Assembly (NCBI GenBank): GCA_028826165.1
Contig: JAPDFW010000109.1
Span: 124,001 to 188,000 of the forward strand
Origin: Anaeramoeba ignava
Taxonomy: Eukaryota; Metamonada; Anaeramoebidae
DNA length: 64,000 nt
Direction of reading: 5' to 3'
The notes below the pieces were generated by a model. The model worked only from the letters and a program-made list of their open reading frames with translations, did no database searches and had not been told where the DNA came from. Positions 44,860-55,241 of the stretch are shown piece by piece (the first letter of the stretch is position 1; every line of letters starts with the position of its first letter). A program made the translations under genes and the position numbers.

Positions 44860-45978
44860 TTATTTTTTTTTATGGACAACACTCGGCCCAACTTCGATAT
44901 ATTGATCCTTTGAGATCCAGAGGTTTTCAGAAGTAAAAACTGAATTAAAAAGGGATCCACCAATCCATGAGAAGATTTTTCTGTTTGGGGAAGCATTTAC
45001 AGAAATCCTTAGTTTACCCGAAAATAAAGAATCAAGTTCTTTCTGAAGTCTTTGTTGGAAATTAGGGAAAAAAGTAGTTCCACCTACTAAAACAATATTT
45101 GCAGCAAGATCTTTTCGAACATCAACAGGAGTTTCCATAATTGAATTGTAAATCAATTGGTGAATTCCTTCAAAATCAAGACCCATTAATCTTGGATCAA
45201 ATAAACCTTCACAACACTTGATTCTTTCATCTGAAAAAGTAATGATATCACCATTTTTGAGTTCGAATTCCTTTTCCAATTGTGATTTATTATTTTCTTT
45301 GATTTCTTCTTGATAATTCAAAGAACAATAACAAAATTTTTCTTTGATTTCCCTTGCAATTTCAATTTCAGCTGAAGTTTTGAATGAATATCCTTTTTCT
45401 CCAAGTAAATTGATTAAATAATTGGTTATATCAGTGCCTGAGAAGTTGTATTGATGAATAGCTTGAGGGATTCCAAATCCTTGATAAAAAGGATGAGTAC
45501 TTAAAATTCCATGTCCAATATCAACTATCATTTTTGTATCTCTTCCATGTGAAATTAATATCAAAGGCCCAGGATTTGTGATATGAAATGAACGGAAACC
45601 AAATGTTTCAAACATAATTTGCGCCGTTTTTTCTCGAGATGCGTTTGGATTCATTAACGGCTCAGTTATCAAAATTGAATGATCTTTTGGATCAATTTTT
45701 AATTGGTTCAAAAAAATGTCATTCCAAATTTTTTCGATATTTCCCCAATCTTTGATAATTCCCCTTTCAATCGGATATGTTAAATTGAGTAATTCTCGTT
45801 GTTTTTGTGCTTCGTTTCCAATATATTCAGTTTCTTTTAATTCAGTTGTTTGTGTTGGATTTATTAAAGTTCCAATAATTGTTGATGAAAAGATTTTCGG
45901 TTTTACTTCTTGTTCAAATCCTGCTTTGATTTCAAATGTTCCGTTATCAAGAACAATTGCTTGAGTGATATTTTCCAT
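44860..45978 (-). CDS. Divergent actin-like protein
   Basis: 372 aa, single frame. Actin landmarks are present: KAGF, EYIGNEAQ, YPIERGIIKDW, NREK-type ASREKTAQIMFETFGF, LVGGTTFFPNF, SWIGGSLF and C-terminal WISK-QY-EVGPSVVH. Nucleotide-site residues are altered. Phosphate loop 1 is DNGTFE instead of DNGSGM. Loop 2 is VDIGHGIL instead of LDSGDGVT, which puts His where conventional actin has the catalytic-site Asp154. Gln137 is kept. It is too actin-like to be a classical nuclear ARP and too diverged for a conventional actin. It sits inside the RCC1-BTB array, tail to tail with copy 4. Leader TTTTTTTTCATTTTTTTCAT precedes the ATG. Confidence 0.88.
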   Translation of the reverse strand: MENITQAIVLDNGTFEIKAGFEQEVKPKIFSSTIIGTLINPTQTTELKETEYIGNEAQKQRELLNLTYPIERGIIKDWGNIEKIWNDIFLNQLKIDPKDHSILITEPLMNPNASREKTAQIMFETFGFRSFHITNPGPLILISHGRDTKMIVDIGHGILSTHPFYQGFGIPQAIHQYNFSGTDITNYLINLLGEKGYSFKTSAEIEIAREIKEKFCYCSLNYQEEIKENNKSQLEKEFELKNGDIITFSDERIKCCEGLFDPRLMGLDFEGIHQLIYNSIMETPVDVRKDLAANIVLVGGTTFFPNFQQRLQKELDSLFSGKLRISVNASPNRKIFSWIGGSLFNSVFTSENLWISKDQYIEVGPSVVHKKK

Positions 45979-46029
45979 GTAAAAAAAATGAAAAAAATGA
46001 AAAAAAATTTGTTTCTTTTTTTTTTGTTT

Positions 46030-46711
46030 CTTTTTAATTTTAATTTTAATTTTTTATCCGATTTTAATTTTAATTTTTGATTTGAATTTTAATTTTTAAT
46101 TTTAATTTTAATTTTGATTTTAATTTTAATTTTGATTTTAATTTTAATTTTGATTTTGATTTTAAATTTAATTTTGATTTTAATTTTAATTATAATTTTA
46201 ATTTTAATTTTAATTTTAATTTTAATTTTAATTTTAATTTTAATTTTAATTTTGATTTTAATTTTAATTTTAATTTTAATTTTAATTTTAATTTTGATTT
46301 TAATTTTAATTTTAATTTTAATTTTAATTTTAATTTTAATTTTAATTTTAATTTTAATTTTAATTTTTAATTTTAATTTTAATTTTAATTTTAATTTTAA
46401 TTTTAATTTTAATTTTAATTTTAATTTTAATTTTAATTTTGATTTTGATTTTAATTTTAATTTTGATTTTAATTTTGATTTTAATTTTAATTTTAATTTT
46501 AAATTTAATTTTGATTTTAATTTTAATTATAATTTTAATTTTAATTTTAATTTTAATTTTAATTTTAATTTTAATTCTGATTTTGATTATTAATTTTAAT
46601 TTTAATTTTAATTTTGATATTAATTTGAATTTTAATTTTATAAATGAATTTTAATTTTTAATTTTAATTTTAATTTTAATTTTAATTTTAATTTTGATTT
46701 AAATTTTAATT
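46030..46711 (-). repeat. 3' flank satellite of copy 5 (AATTTT on plus)
   Basis: Plus strand reads AATTTT; on the coding strand of the minus gene it is AAAATT, as in other copies. It includes AATTTTATAAATGAATTTT near 46636. The actin-like leader abuts its left side. Confidence 0.85.
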
Positions 46712-48499
46712 TTAATTTTGATTATTAAATTTGTTAATTAATAAATCGAATAAATTTGGATTTGTTTGATTTAATTGAAAATAATCAATTCCTGTTTCAA
46801 TTTCATTAATTATTTCTTTTGTAATTTGAATTTCATCTTTAATTTGATTTGAATAAATCCAATATTCAAATATTTGAAATGATTTATTACTTAATTCACT
46901 ATAATCTCTAACTTTATTTGATTTATCTTCAGTTACAGATAAAAACATTCCTCGATATAATTCACTTCTCATTATTAATATTAATTTTGGAAATTTATAT
47001 TGTTTTTCTTTTCTTTCAATTATAAAATCTTTTTCATTTTCATTTTCATTTAAATAAATTCTTTTAATTGTTTCTTCAATTTTTTCATTTGAATTTATAA
47101 TTTCTTTAATTTCAGAATATAATATTGGATTTATTATTCTGTTTGAATAAATCATTTCAAATATTTGATTTGATTCTTTAATTGATTTTTTTGAAATAAT
47201 TTCTTTAAGTTTTTCAATTTGATTTTGATTTTGATTTTGATTTAATCTATATTTCAATATTAATTTATGAGCTTCAATTATTTCTCCATTTTTGGTTTTA
47301 AATGAAATATCACAAAATTCTTTTCTTCGAGATAGTTTTATCAAATCTTCTTCAAGATTGGAAAAAGAAGGAGAATAATAAAGAAAAGATCTATCATTTC
47401 CACAAGAAATATGATAATTAGAAATATTTTCATTAAATCTTAATTTAGGAAGTTTAATTTGAATTGGAATTAATTGATCTTCTGTATCTCCAGTTGCTAA
47501 TTGATCAGAAAAATTATCTCCAAATCCAATCAATTTTGAATTAGAAGTTAAAATCAAAGTATGAGCATTTCCAACAGAAAAATCAAGAATATTATCATCA
47601 TTTTCAAATAAAGATGATTTGATTTCAGTAAATTCATAAATATTTTCATATCTTCCAAGTCCATTATATTCATAAACTCCACACGAATAAAGTTTTCTTT
47701 TTGGATTTTCATTTTGATTTTCATTTTCAATCAACATTATTGAATGATTAAATCCACATTGAATATCAATTATTTTGCCTTTTGGAATATTTTGTATTTT
47801 GGTTAGTTCTTTGATTTTTGTTTCTTTTCTTGATTCTCCTAATCCAAGTTGACCTGAATAATTATTTCCGCATCCAAATAATTCTTGATTTGAATTTAAA
47901 AGAAAAACATGAGCTGAAGAATCTCCTGAAAATATTTTAGAAACATTTTTCATCATTAAAATTGGTTTTTCTGTTTTTGGAAGTGTTTCAGAATCAAAAC
48001 CAAGTTGACCATGTTCATTTGAACCAAATCCATAAGCATTTTGATTTGAAGTTAATAAGTAAATTGAATTTAATCCAGAAACAATATCTTGAATTATTCT
48101 ATCATTTGTATCTTCAATTAATGATGAAATATTGATAAATTCTTTTGGATTTTTTGGATTAATATATTTTCCTTTGGCAAATACTTTTCCTTCTATTGTT
48201 AAAATAGTTTCATTTTGATCACCAACAGTTACTTTTTGAATATTTTCAATTTGGATTTTTTCAGGATTTTGATTTGAATCATTTTCATTTAAGTATTCTA
48301 TTGCTTTTCCATTTTTAAAAAGGAAAATTGTTGAAAAATAACTTGTTGAAATTTGTTTAATTTGTTTTTCATTTTCATTTTCATTTTCATTTTCATTTTC
48401 ATTTTCAAATTTAAATTGAATTGGTTTTGTTATTTTAATTGATTCATTTTTGATAAGTTTTGGAAATGAATTTGAACCAAAAAATAAACAATCATTCAT
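46712..48499 (-). CDS. RCC1-like/tandem-BTB protein 5
   Basis: 595 aa, intact. N-terminus MNDCLFFGSNSFPKLIKNE. Variable loops: SGLNSIY, GSNEHGQ, SGDSSAHVF, GNNYSGQ, CGVYEYNGLG, and GDNFSDQLATGD. Half A starts LIKLSRRKEFCDISFKT, with Ser for the usual Phe. Six or so EN units. Leader has several TTTTTTCAT units then CTTTTTAAAA before ATG. Confidence 0.87.
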   Translation of the reverse strand: MNDCLFFGSNSFPKLIKNESIKITKPIQFKFENENENENENENEKQIKQISTSYFSTIFLFKNGKAIEYLNENDSNQNPEKIQIENIQKVTVGDQNETILTIEGKVFAKGKYINPKNPKEFINISSLIEDTNDRIIQDIVSGLNSIYLLTSNQNAYGFGSNEHGQLGFDSETLPKTEKPILMMKNVSKIFSGDSSAHVFLLNSNQELFGCGNNYSGQLGLGESRKETKIKELTKIQNIPKGKIIDIQCGFNHSIMLIENENQNENPKRKLYSCGVYEYNGLGRYENIYEFTEIKSSLFENDDNILDFSVGNAHTLILTSNSKLIGFGDNFSDQLATGDTEDQLIPIQIKLPKLRFNENISNYHISCGNDRSFLYYSPSFSNLEEDLIKLSRRKEFCDISFKTKNGEIIEAHKLILKYRLNQNQNQNQIEKLKEIISKKSIKESNQIFEMIYSNRIINPILYSEIKEIINSNEKIEETIKRIYLNENENEKDFIIERKEKQYKFPKLILIMRSELYRGMFLSVTEDKSNKVRDYSELSNKSFQIFEYWIYSNQIKDEIQITKEIINEIETGIDYFQLNQTNPNLFDLLINKFNNQN

Positions 48500-48539
48500 T
48501 TTTAAAAAGAAAAAAATGAAAAAATGAAAAATGAAAAAA

Positions 48540-48976
48540 TGAAAAAAAATATTTGGATTTTAATTTTGATTTTGATTTTAATTTTAATTTTAATTTTAAT
48601 TTTAATTTTGATTTTAATTTTGATTTTAATTTTAATTTTAATTTTAATTTTAATTTTAATTTTAATTTTAATTTTAATTTTAATTTTAATTTTAATTTTA
48701 ATTTTAATTTTAATTTTAATTTTAATTTTAATTTTGATTTTAATTTTAATTTTAATTTTAATTTTAATTTTAATTTTAATTTTAATTTTAATTTTAATTT
48801 TAATTTTAATTTTAATTTTTAATTTTAATTTTAATTTTAATTTTAATTTTAATTTTAATTTTAATTTTAATTTTAATTTTAATTTTTAATTTTAATTTTA
48901 ATTTTAATTTTAATTTTAATTTTAATTTTAATTTTAATTTTAATTTTAATTTTAATTTTGATTTTAAATTTTGATT
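48540..48976 (-). repeat. 3' flank satellite of copy 6
   Basis: (AATTTT)n on plus with few variants. The left part is nearly perfect over more than 300 bp. Confidence 0.88.
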
Positions 48977-50768
48977 TTAATTTTGATTATTAAATTTTTT
49001 AATTAATAAATCAAATAAATTTGGATTTGTTTGATTTAATTGAAAATAATCAATTCCAATTTTAATTTCTTCAATGATTTCTTGTGTAATTTGAATTTCA
49101 TCTTTAATTTGATTTGAATAAATCCAATATTCAAATATTTGAAATGATTTATTACTTAATTCACTATAATCTGTAACTTTATTAGAAGTATCATTTGTAA
49201 CAGATAAAAACATTCCTCGATATAATTCACTTCTCATTATTAATATTAATTTTGGAAATTTATATTTCTTTTCTTTTCTTTCAATTATAAAATCTTTTTC
49301 ATTTTCATTTTCATTTAAATAAATTCTTTTAATTGTTTCTTCAATTTTTTCATTTGGAATTTATAATTTCTTTAATTTCAGAATATAATATTGAATTTAT
49401 AATTCTATTTGAATAAATCATTTCAAATATTTGATTTGATTCTTTAATTGATTTTTTTGAAATAATTTCTTGAAGTTTTTCAATTTCATTTTGATTTTGA
49501 TTTAATCTATATTTCAATATTAATTTATGAGCTTCAATTATTTCTCCATTTTCTGTTTTAAATGAAATATCACAAAATTCTTTTCTTTCAAATAATTTTA
49601 TCAAATCTTCTTCAAGATTGGAAAAAGAAGGAGAATAATAAAGAAATGATTTGTTAGTTCCACAAGAAATATGATAATTAGAAATATTTTCATTAAATCT
49701 TAATTTAGGAAGTTTAATTTGAATTGGAATTAAATGCCATTCTGTATCTCCAGTTCCTAATTGACCAAATTCATTATCTCCAAATCCAATTAATTTTCGT
49801 TTGGAAGTTAAAATCAAAGTATGAGCATTTCCAACAGAAAAATCAAGAATATTATTATCATTTTCAAATAAAGATGATTTGATTTCAGTAAATTCATAAG
49901 TATCTTCTTCATATTTGCCAAGTCCATTATAATCATAATTTCCACATGAATAAAGTTTTCTTTTTGGATTTTCATTTTCATTTTCATTTTCAATCAACAT
50001 TATTGAATAAGCACTTCCACATTGAATATCAATTATTTTGCCTTTTGGAATATTTTGGATTTTGGTTAATTCTTTGATTTTGGTTTCTTCTTTTCTTGAT
50101 TCTCCTAATCCAAGTTGACCATCACCATTAAATCCGCATCCAAATAATTCTTGATTTGAATTTAAAAGAAAAACGTGTTTTGAAGAATTTCCTGAAAATA
50201 TTTTAGAAACATTTTTCATCATTAAAATTGGTTTTTCTGTTTTTTTAAGTCTTTCAGAATCAAAACCAAGTTGACCAAATAAATTGTCACCAAATCCATA
50301 AGCATTTTGATTTGAAGTTAATAAGTAAATTGAATCATCTCCAGAAACAATATCTTGAATTATTCTATCATTTTTATCTTCAATTAATGATGAAATATTG
50401 ATAAATTTTTTTGGATTATTTGGATTAATATCTTTTCCTTTGGCAAATACATTTCCTTCTATTGTTAAAATAGCTTCATTTTGAACACCAACAGTTACTT
50501 TTTGAATATTTTCTTCAATTTGGATTTTTTCAATATTTTGATTTGAATCATTTTCATTTAAATATTCTATTGCTTTTCCATTTTTAAAAAGGAAAATTGT
50601 TGAATAATTTCCTGTTGAAATTTGTTTAATTTGTTTTTCATTTTCATTTTCATTTTCATTTTCATTTTCATTTTCAAATTTAAATTGAATTGGTTTTGTT
50701 ATTTCGTATGATTTATTTTTGATAAGTTTTGGATATTGATTTAAACCAAAAAATATAATTTCATTCAT
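48977..50768 (-). CDS. RCC1-like/tandem-BTB protein 6, one frame break
   Basis: MNEIIFFGLNQYPKLI start (second N-terminal subtype). Variable loops: SGDDSIY, GDNLFGQ, SGNSSKHVF, GFNGDGQ, CGNYDYNGLG, GDNEFGQLGTGD. The frame breaks at about 49352-49357: coding strand AATTCCAAATGAA, where other copies have AATTCAAATGAA or AATTCCAATGAA. The broken form looks like a one-base hybrid of the two variants. After it the BTB half B continues intact to FDLLIKKFNNQN. Confidence 0.8.
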
Positions 50769-50789
50769 TTTTGAAAAGAAAAAAAATGA

Positions 50790-51336
50790 AAAAATGAAAA
50801 ATGAATTTTAATTTTAATTTTGATTTTAATTTTAATTTTAATTTTAATTTTGATTTTAATTTTAATTTTAATTTTAATTTTGATTTTAATTTTAATTTTA
50901 ATTTTAATTTTAATTTTAATTTTAATTTTGATTTTGATTTTAATTTTGATTTTGATTTTAATTTTAATTTTAATTTTAATTTTAATTTTAATTTTGATTT
51001 TAATTTTAATTTTAATTTTAATTTTGATTTTAATTTTGATTTTAATTTTAATTTTGATTTTAATTTTAATTTTAATTTTAATTTTAATTTTAATTTTAAT
51101 TTTAATTTTAATTTTAATTTTAATTTTAATTTTAATTTTAATTTTAATTTTAATTTTAATTTTAATTTTAATTTTAATTTTAATTTTAATTTTAATTTTA
51201 ATTTTAATTTTAATTTTAATTTTAATTTTAATTTTAATTTTAATTTTAATTTTAATTTTAATTTTAATTTTAATTTTAATTTTAATTTTAATTTTAATTT
51301 TGATTTTAATTTTAATTTTAATTTTAATTTTGATTA
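50790..51336 (-). repeat. 3' flank satellite of copy 7, longest pure AATTTT tract
   Basis: More than 500 bp of AATTTT on plus. The right half is pure, the left half has AATTTTGATTTT variants. All three frames are open on both strands because the unit is six bases and stop-free in those frames. Confidence 0.9.
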
Positions 51337-53116
51337 TTAAATTTTAATTAATAAATCAAATAAATTTGGATTTGTTTGATTTAATTGAAAATAATCAATT
51401 CCAATTTGAATTTCTTCAATTATTTCTTGTGTAATTTGAATTTCATCTTTAATTTGATTTGAATAAATCCAATATTCAAATATTTGAAATGATTTATTAC
51501 TTAATTCACTATAATCTGTAACTTTATTAGATTTATCTTCAGTTACAGATAAAAACATTCCTCGATATAATTCACTTCTCATTATTAATATTAATTTTGG
51601 AAATTTATATTTCTTTTCTTTTCTTTCAATTATAAAATCTTTTTCATTTTCATTTTCATTTTCATTTAAATAAATTCTTTTAATTGTTTCTTCAATTTTT
51701 TCATTGGAATTTATAATTTCTTTAATTTCAGAATATAATATTGGATTTATTATTCTGTTTGAATAAATCATTTCAAATATTTGATTTGATTCTTTAATTG
51801 ATTTTTTTGAAATAATTTCTTGAAGTTTTTCAATTTGATTTTGATTTTGATTTAATCTATATTTCAATATTAATTTATGAGCTTCAATTATTTCTCCATT
51901 TTCTGTTTTAAATGAAATATCACAAAATTCTTTTCTTTCAAATAATTTTATCAAATCTTCTTCAAGATTGGAAAAAGGAGGAGAATAATAAAGAAATGAT
52001 TTGTTAGTTCCACAAGAAATATGATAATTAGAAATATTTTCATTAAATCTTAATTTAGGAAGTTTAATTTGAATTGGAATTAAATGCCATTCTGTATCTC
52101 CAGTTCCTAATTGACCAAATAAATTATGTCCAAATCCAATTAATTTTGAATTAGAAGTTAAAATCAAAGTATGAACATTTCCAACAGAAAAATCAAGAAT
52201 ATTATCATCATTTTCAAATAAAGATGATTTGATTTCAGTAAATTCATAAGTATCTTCTCGATATTTGCCAAGTCCATTATATCGATAATCTCCACATGAA
52301 TAAAGTTTTCTTTTTGGATTTTGATTTTGATGTTCAATTTCAATCAACATTATTGAATAAGCACTTCCACATTGAATATCAATTATTTTGCCTTTTGGAA
52401 TATTTTGGATTTTGGTTAATTCTTTGATTTTGGTTTCTTCTTTTCTTGATTCTCCTAATCCAAGTTGACCATCACCATTAAATCCGCATCCAAATAATTC
52501 TTGATTTGAATTTAAAAGAAAAACATGATAAGATGAAATTCCTGAAAATATTTTAGAAACATTTTTCATCATTAAAATTGGTTTTTTTGTTTCTTTAAGT
52601 GTTTCAGAATCAAAACCAAGTTGACCAAATAAATTGTCACCAAATCCATAAACATTTTGATTTGAAGTTAATAAGTAAATTGAATTATATCCAGAAACAA
52701 CATCTTGAATTACTCTATCATTTGTATCTTTAATTAATGATGAAATATTGATAAATTCATCTGGATTATTTGGATTAATATATTTTCCTTTTGGCAAATA
52801 CATTTCCTTCTTTTGTTAAAATAGCTTCATTTTGATCACTAACAGTTACTTTTTGAATATTTTCAATTTGGATTTTTGAAGGATTTTGATATGAATCATT
52901 TTCATTTAAATATTCTATTGCTTTTCCATTTTCAAAAAGGAAAATTGTTGCAAATATTCTTGTTGAAATTTGTTTAATTTGTTTTTCATTTTCATTTTCA
53001 TTTTCATTTTCATTTTCATTTTCAAATTTAAATTGAATTGGTTTTGTTATTTCGTATGATTTATTTTTGATAAGTTTTGGAAATGAATTTAAACCAAAAA
53101 ATATAATTTCATTCAT
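51337..53116 (-). CDS. RCC1-like/tandem-BTB protein 7, one frame break and shortened C-terminus
   Basis: MNEIIFFGLNSFPKLI start. Variable loops: SGYNSIY, GDNLFGQ, SGISSYHVF, GFNGDGQ, CGDYRYNGLG, GHNLFGQLGTGD. Breaks at 52789-52792, where TTTT on plus replaces the TTT of other copies (coding GCCAAAAGG against GCCAAAGG). The C-terminus ends FDLLIKI, five residues short, because two A are missing before the satellite. Adjacent copies 6 and 7 share GDNLFGQ, GFNGDGQ and GDTEWHLIP, indicating recent duplication or conversion. Confidence 0.8.
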
Positions 53117-53149
53117 TTTTGAAAAGAAAAAAAATGAAAAATGAAAAAA

Positions 53150-53411
53150 TGAATTTTGGAATTTTAATTTTGATTTTAATTTTAATTTTAATTTTAATTT
53201 TAATTTTAATTTTAATTTTAATTTTAATTTTAAATTTAATTTTAATTTTAATTTTAATTTTAATTTTAATTTTAATTTTAATTTTGATTTTGAATTTTAA
53301 TTTTAATTTTAATTTTAATTTTGATTTTAATTTTAATTTTAATTTTAATTTTAATTTTAATTTTAATTTTAAATTTTAATTTTAATTTTAATTTTAATTT
53401 TAATTTTGATT
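53150..53411 (-). repeat. 3' flank satellite of copy 8
   Basis: (AATTTT)n on plus with TTTTAAATTTAATT interruptions; sits between the leader of copy 7 and the stop codon of copy 8. Confidence 0.85.
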
Positions 53412-55181
53412 TTAATTTTGATTATTAAATTTTTTAGTTAATAAATCAAATAAATTTGGATTTGTTTGATTTAATTGAAAATAATCAATTCCTGTTTCAA
53501 TTTCATTAATTATTTCTTGTGTAATTTCAATTTCATCTTTAATTTGATTTGAATAAATCCAATATTCAAATATTTGAAATGATTTATTACTTAATTCACT
53601 ATAATCTGTAACTTTATTAGATTTATCTTCAGTTACAGATAAAAACATTCCTCGATATAATTCACTTCTCATTATTAATATTAATTTAGGAAATTTATAT
53701 TGTTTTTCTTTTCTTTCAATAATAAAATCTTTTTCATTTTCATTTTCATTTAAATAAATTCTTTTCATTGTTTCTTCAATTTTTTCATTTGAATTTATAA
53801 TTTCTTTAATTTCAGAATATAATTTTGGATTTATTTTGGAATTATTTGAATAAATCATTTCAAATATTTGATTTGATTCTTTAATTGATTTTTTTGAAAT
53901 AATTTCTTTGAAGTTTTTCAATTTCATTTTGATTTTGATTTTTTAATCTATATTTCAATATTAATTTATGAGCTTCAATTATTTCTCCATTTTGTTTTTA
54001 AATGAAATATCACAAAATTCTTTTCTTCTAAATAATTTTATCAAATCTTCTTCAAGATTGGAAAAAGAAGGAGGAGAATAATAAAGAAATGATCTGTCAT
54101 TTCCACAAGAAATATGATAATTAGAAATATTTTCATTAAATCTTAATTTAGGAAGTTTAATTTGAATTGGAATTAATTGATCTTCTGTATTTTCAGTTCC
54201 TAATTGACCTGAAAAATTTTTTCCAAATCCAATTAATTTTGAATTGGAAGTTAAAATCAAAGTATGATCTGCGCCACAAGAAAAATCAAGAATATTATCA
54301 TCATTTTCAAATAAAGATGATTTGATTTCAGTAAATTTATAAGTATTTTCATATTTTCCAAGTCCATTTAATCGATAATCACCACATGAATAAAGTTTTC
54401 TTTTTGGATTTTCATTTTCATTTTCATTTTCAATCAACATTATTGAATACATATATCCAGATTGAATATCAATTATTTTGCCTTTTGGAATATTTTGGAT
54501 TTTGGTTAATTTTTGGATTTTTGATTCTTCTTTTCTTGATTCTCCTAATCCAAGTTGACCTGAATAATTATTTCCGCATCCAAATAATTCTTGATTTGAA
54601 TTTAGAAGAAAAACATGTTTTGAAATATTTCCTGAAAATATTTTAGAAACATTTTTCATCATTAAAATTGGTTTTTGTGTTATTAGAAGTGTTTCAGAAT
54701 CGAAACCAAGTTGACCAAATAAATTGTCACCAAATCCATAAGCATTTTGATTTGAAGTTAATAAGTAAATTGAACTTAATCCAGAAACAATATCTTGAAT
54801 TACTCTATCATTTGTATCTTCAATTAATAATGAAATATTGATAAATTCTTTTATATTTTTTAGATTAACATTTTTTCCTTTGGCAAATACATTTCCTTCT
54901 ATTGTTAAAATAGCTTCATTTTGAAAACTGTTAAGAACTTTTTGAATATTTTCTTCAATTTGGATTTTTTCAGGATTTTGATTTGAATCATTTAAATATT
55001 CTATTGCTTTTCCATTTTCAAAAAGGAAAATTGTTGAAAAATAACCTCCTGATGAAATTTGTTTAATTTGTTTTTCATTTTCATTTTCAAATTTAAATTG
55101 AATTGGCTTTATTATTTTTTCTGGTTCATTTTTGAAAAGTTTTGGATATTGATCTCTTCCAAAAAATATAATTTCATTCAT
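53412..55181 (-). CDS. RCC1-like/tandem-BTB protein 8, two frame breaks
   Basis: MNEIIFFGRDQYPKLF start; only two EN units. Variable loops: SGLSSIY, GDNLFGQ, SGNISKHVF, GNNYSGQ, CGDYRLNGLG, GKNFSGQLGTEN. Half A is broken twice: at 53993-53998 (coding AAAAACAAAATGG where others have AAAACAGAAAATGG) and at about 53905-53915 (an extra base at CTTTGAAG). The two breaks are 85 bp apart and together change about 25 residues of the BTB half A before the frame is regained. More likely than the others to be a decaying copy, though error is possible. Confidence 0.72.
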
Positions 55182-55241
55182 TTTTGAAAAGAAAAAAAAT
55201 GAAAAAAATATTTTTTAAAATTTTTTAAAATTTTTAAAATT

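Noticed and set aside
50801-51347. Long open frames reading NFNFNF or ILILIL, as at 38109-38312, 42467-42721, 46114-46654, 48524-48889 and 61107-61572
   Set aside because: They are by-products of six-base repeats without stops in the frame. All frames are open at once and there is no leader.
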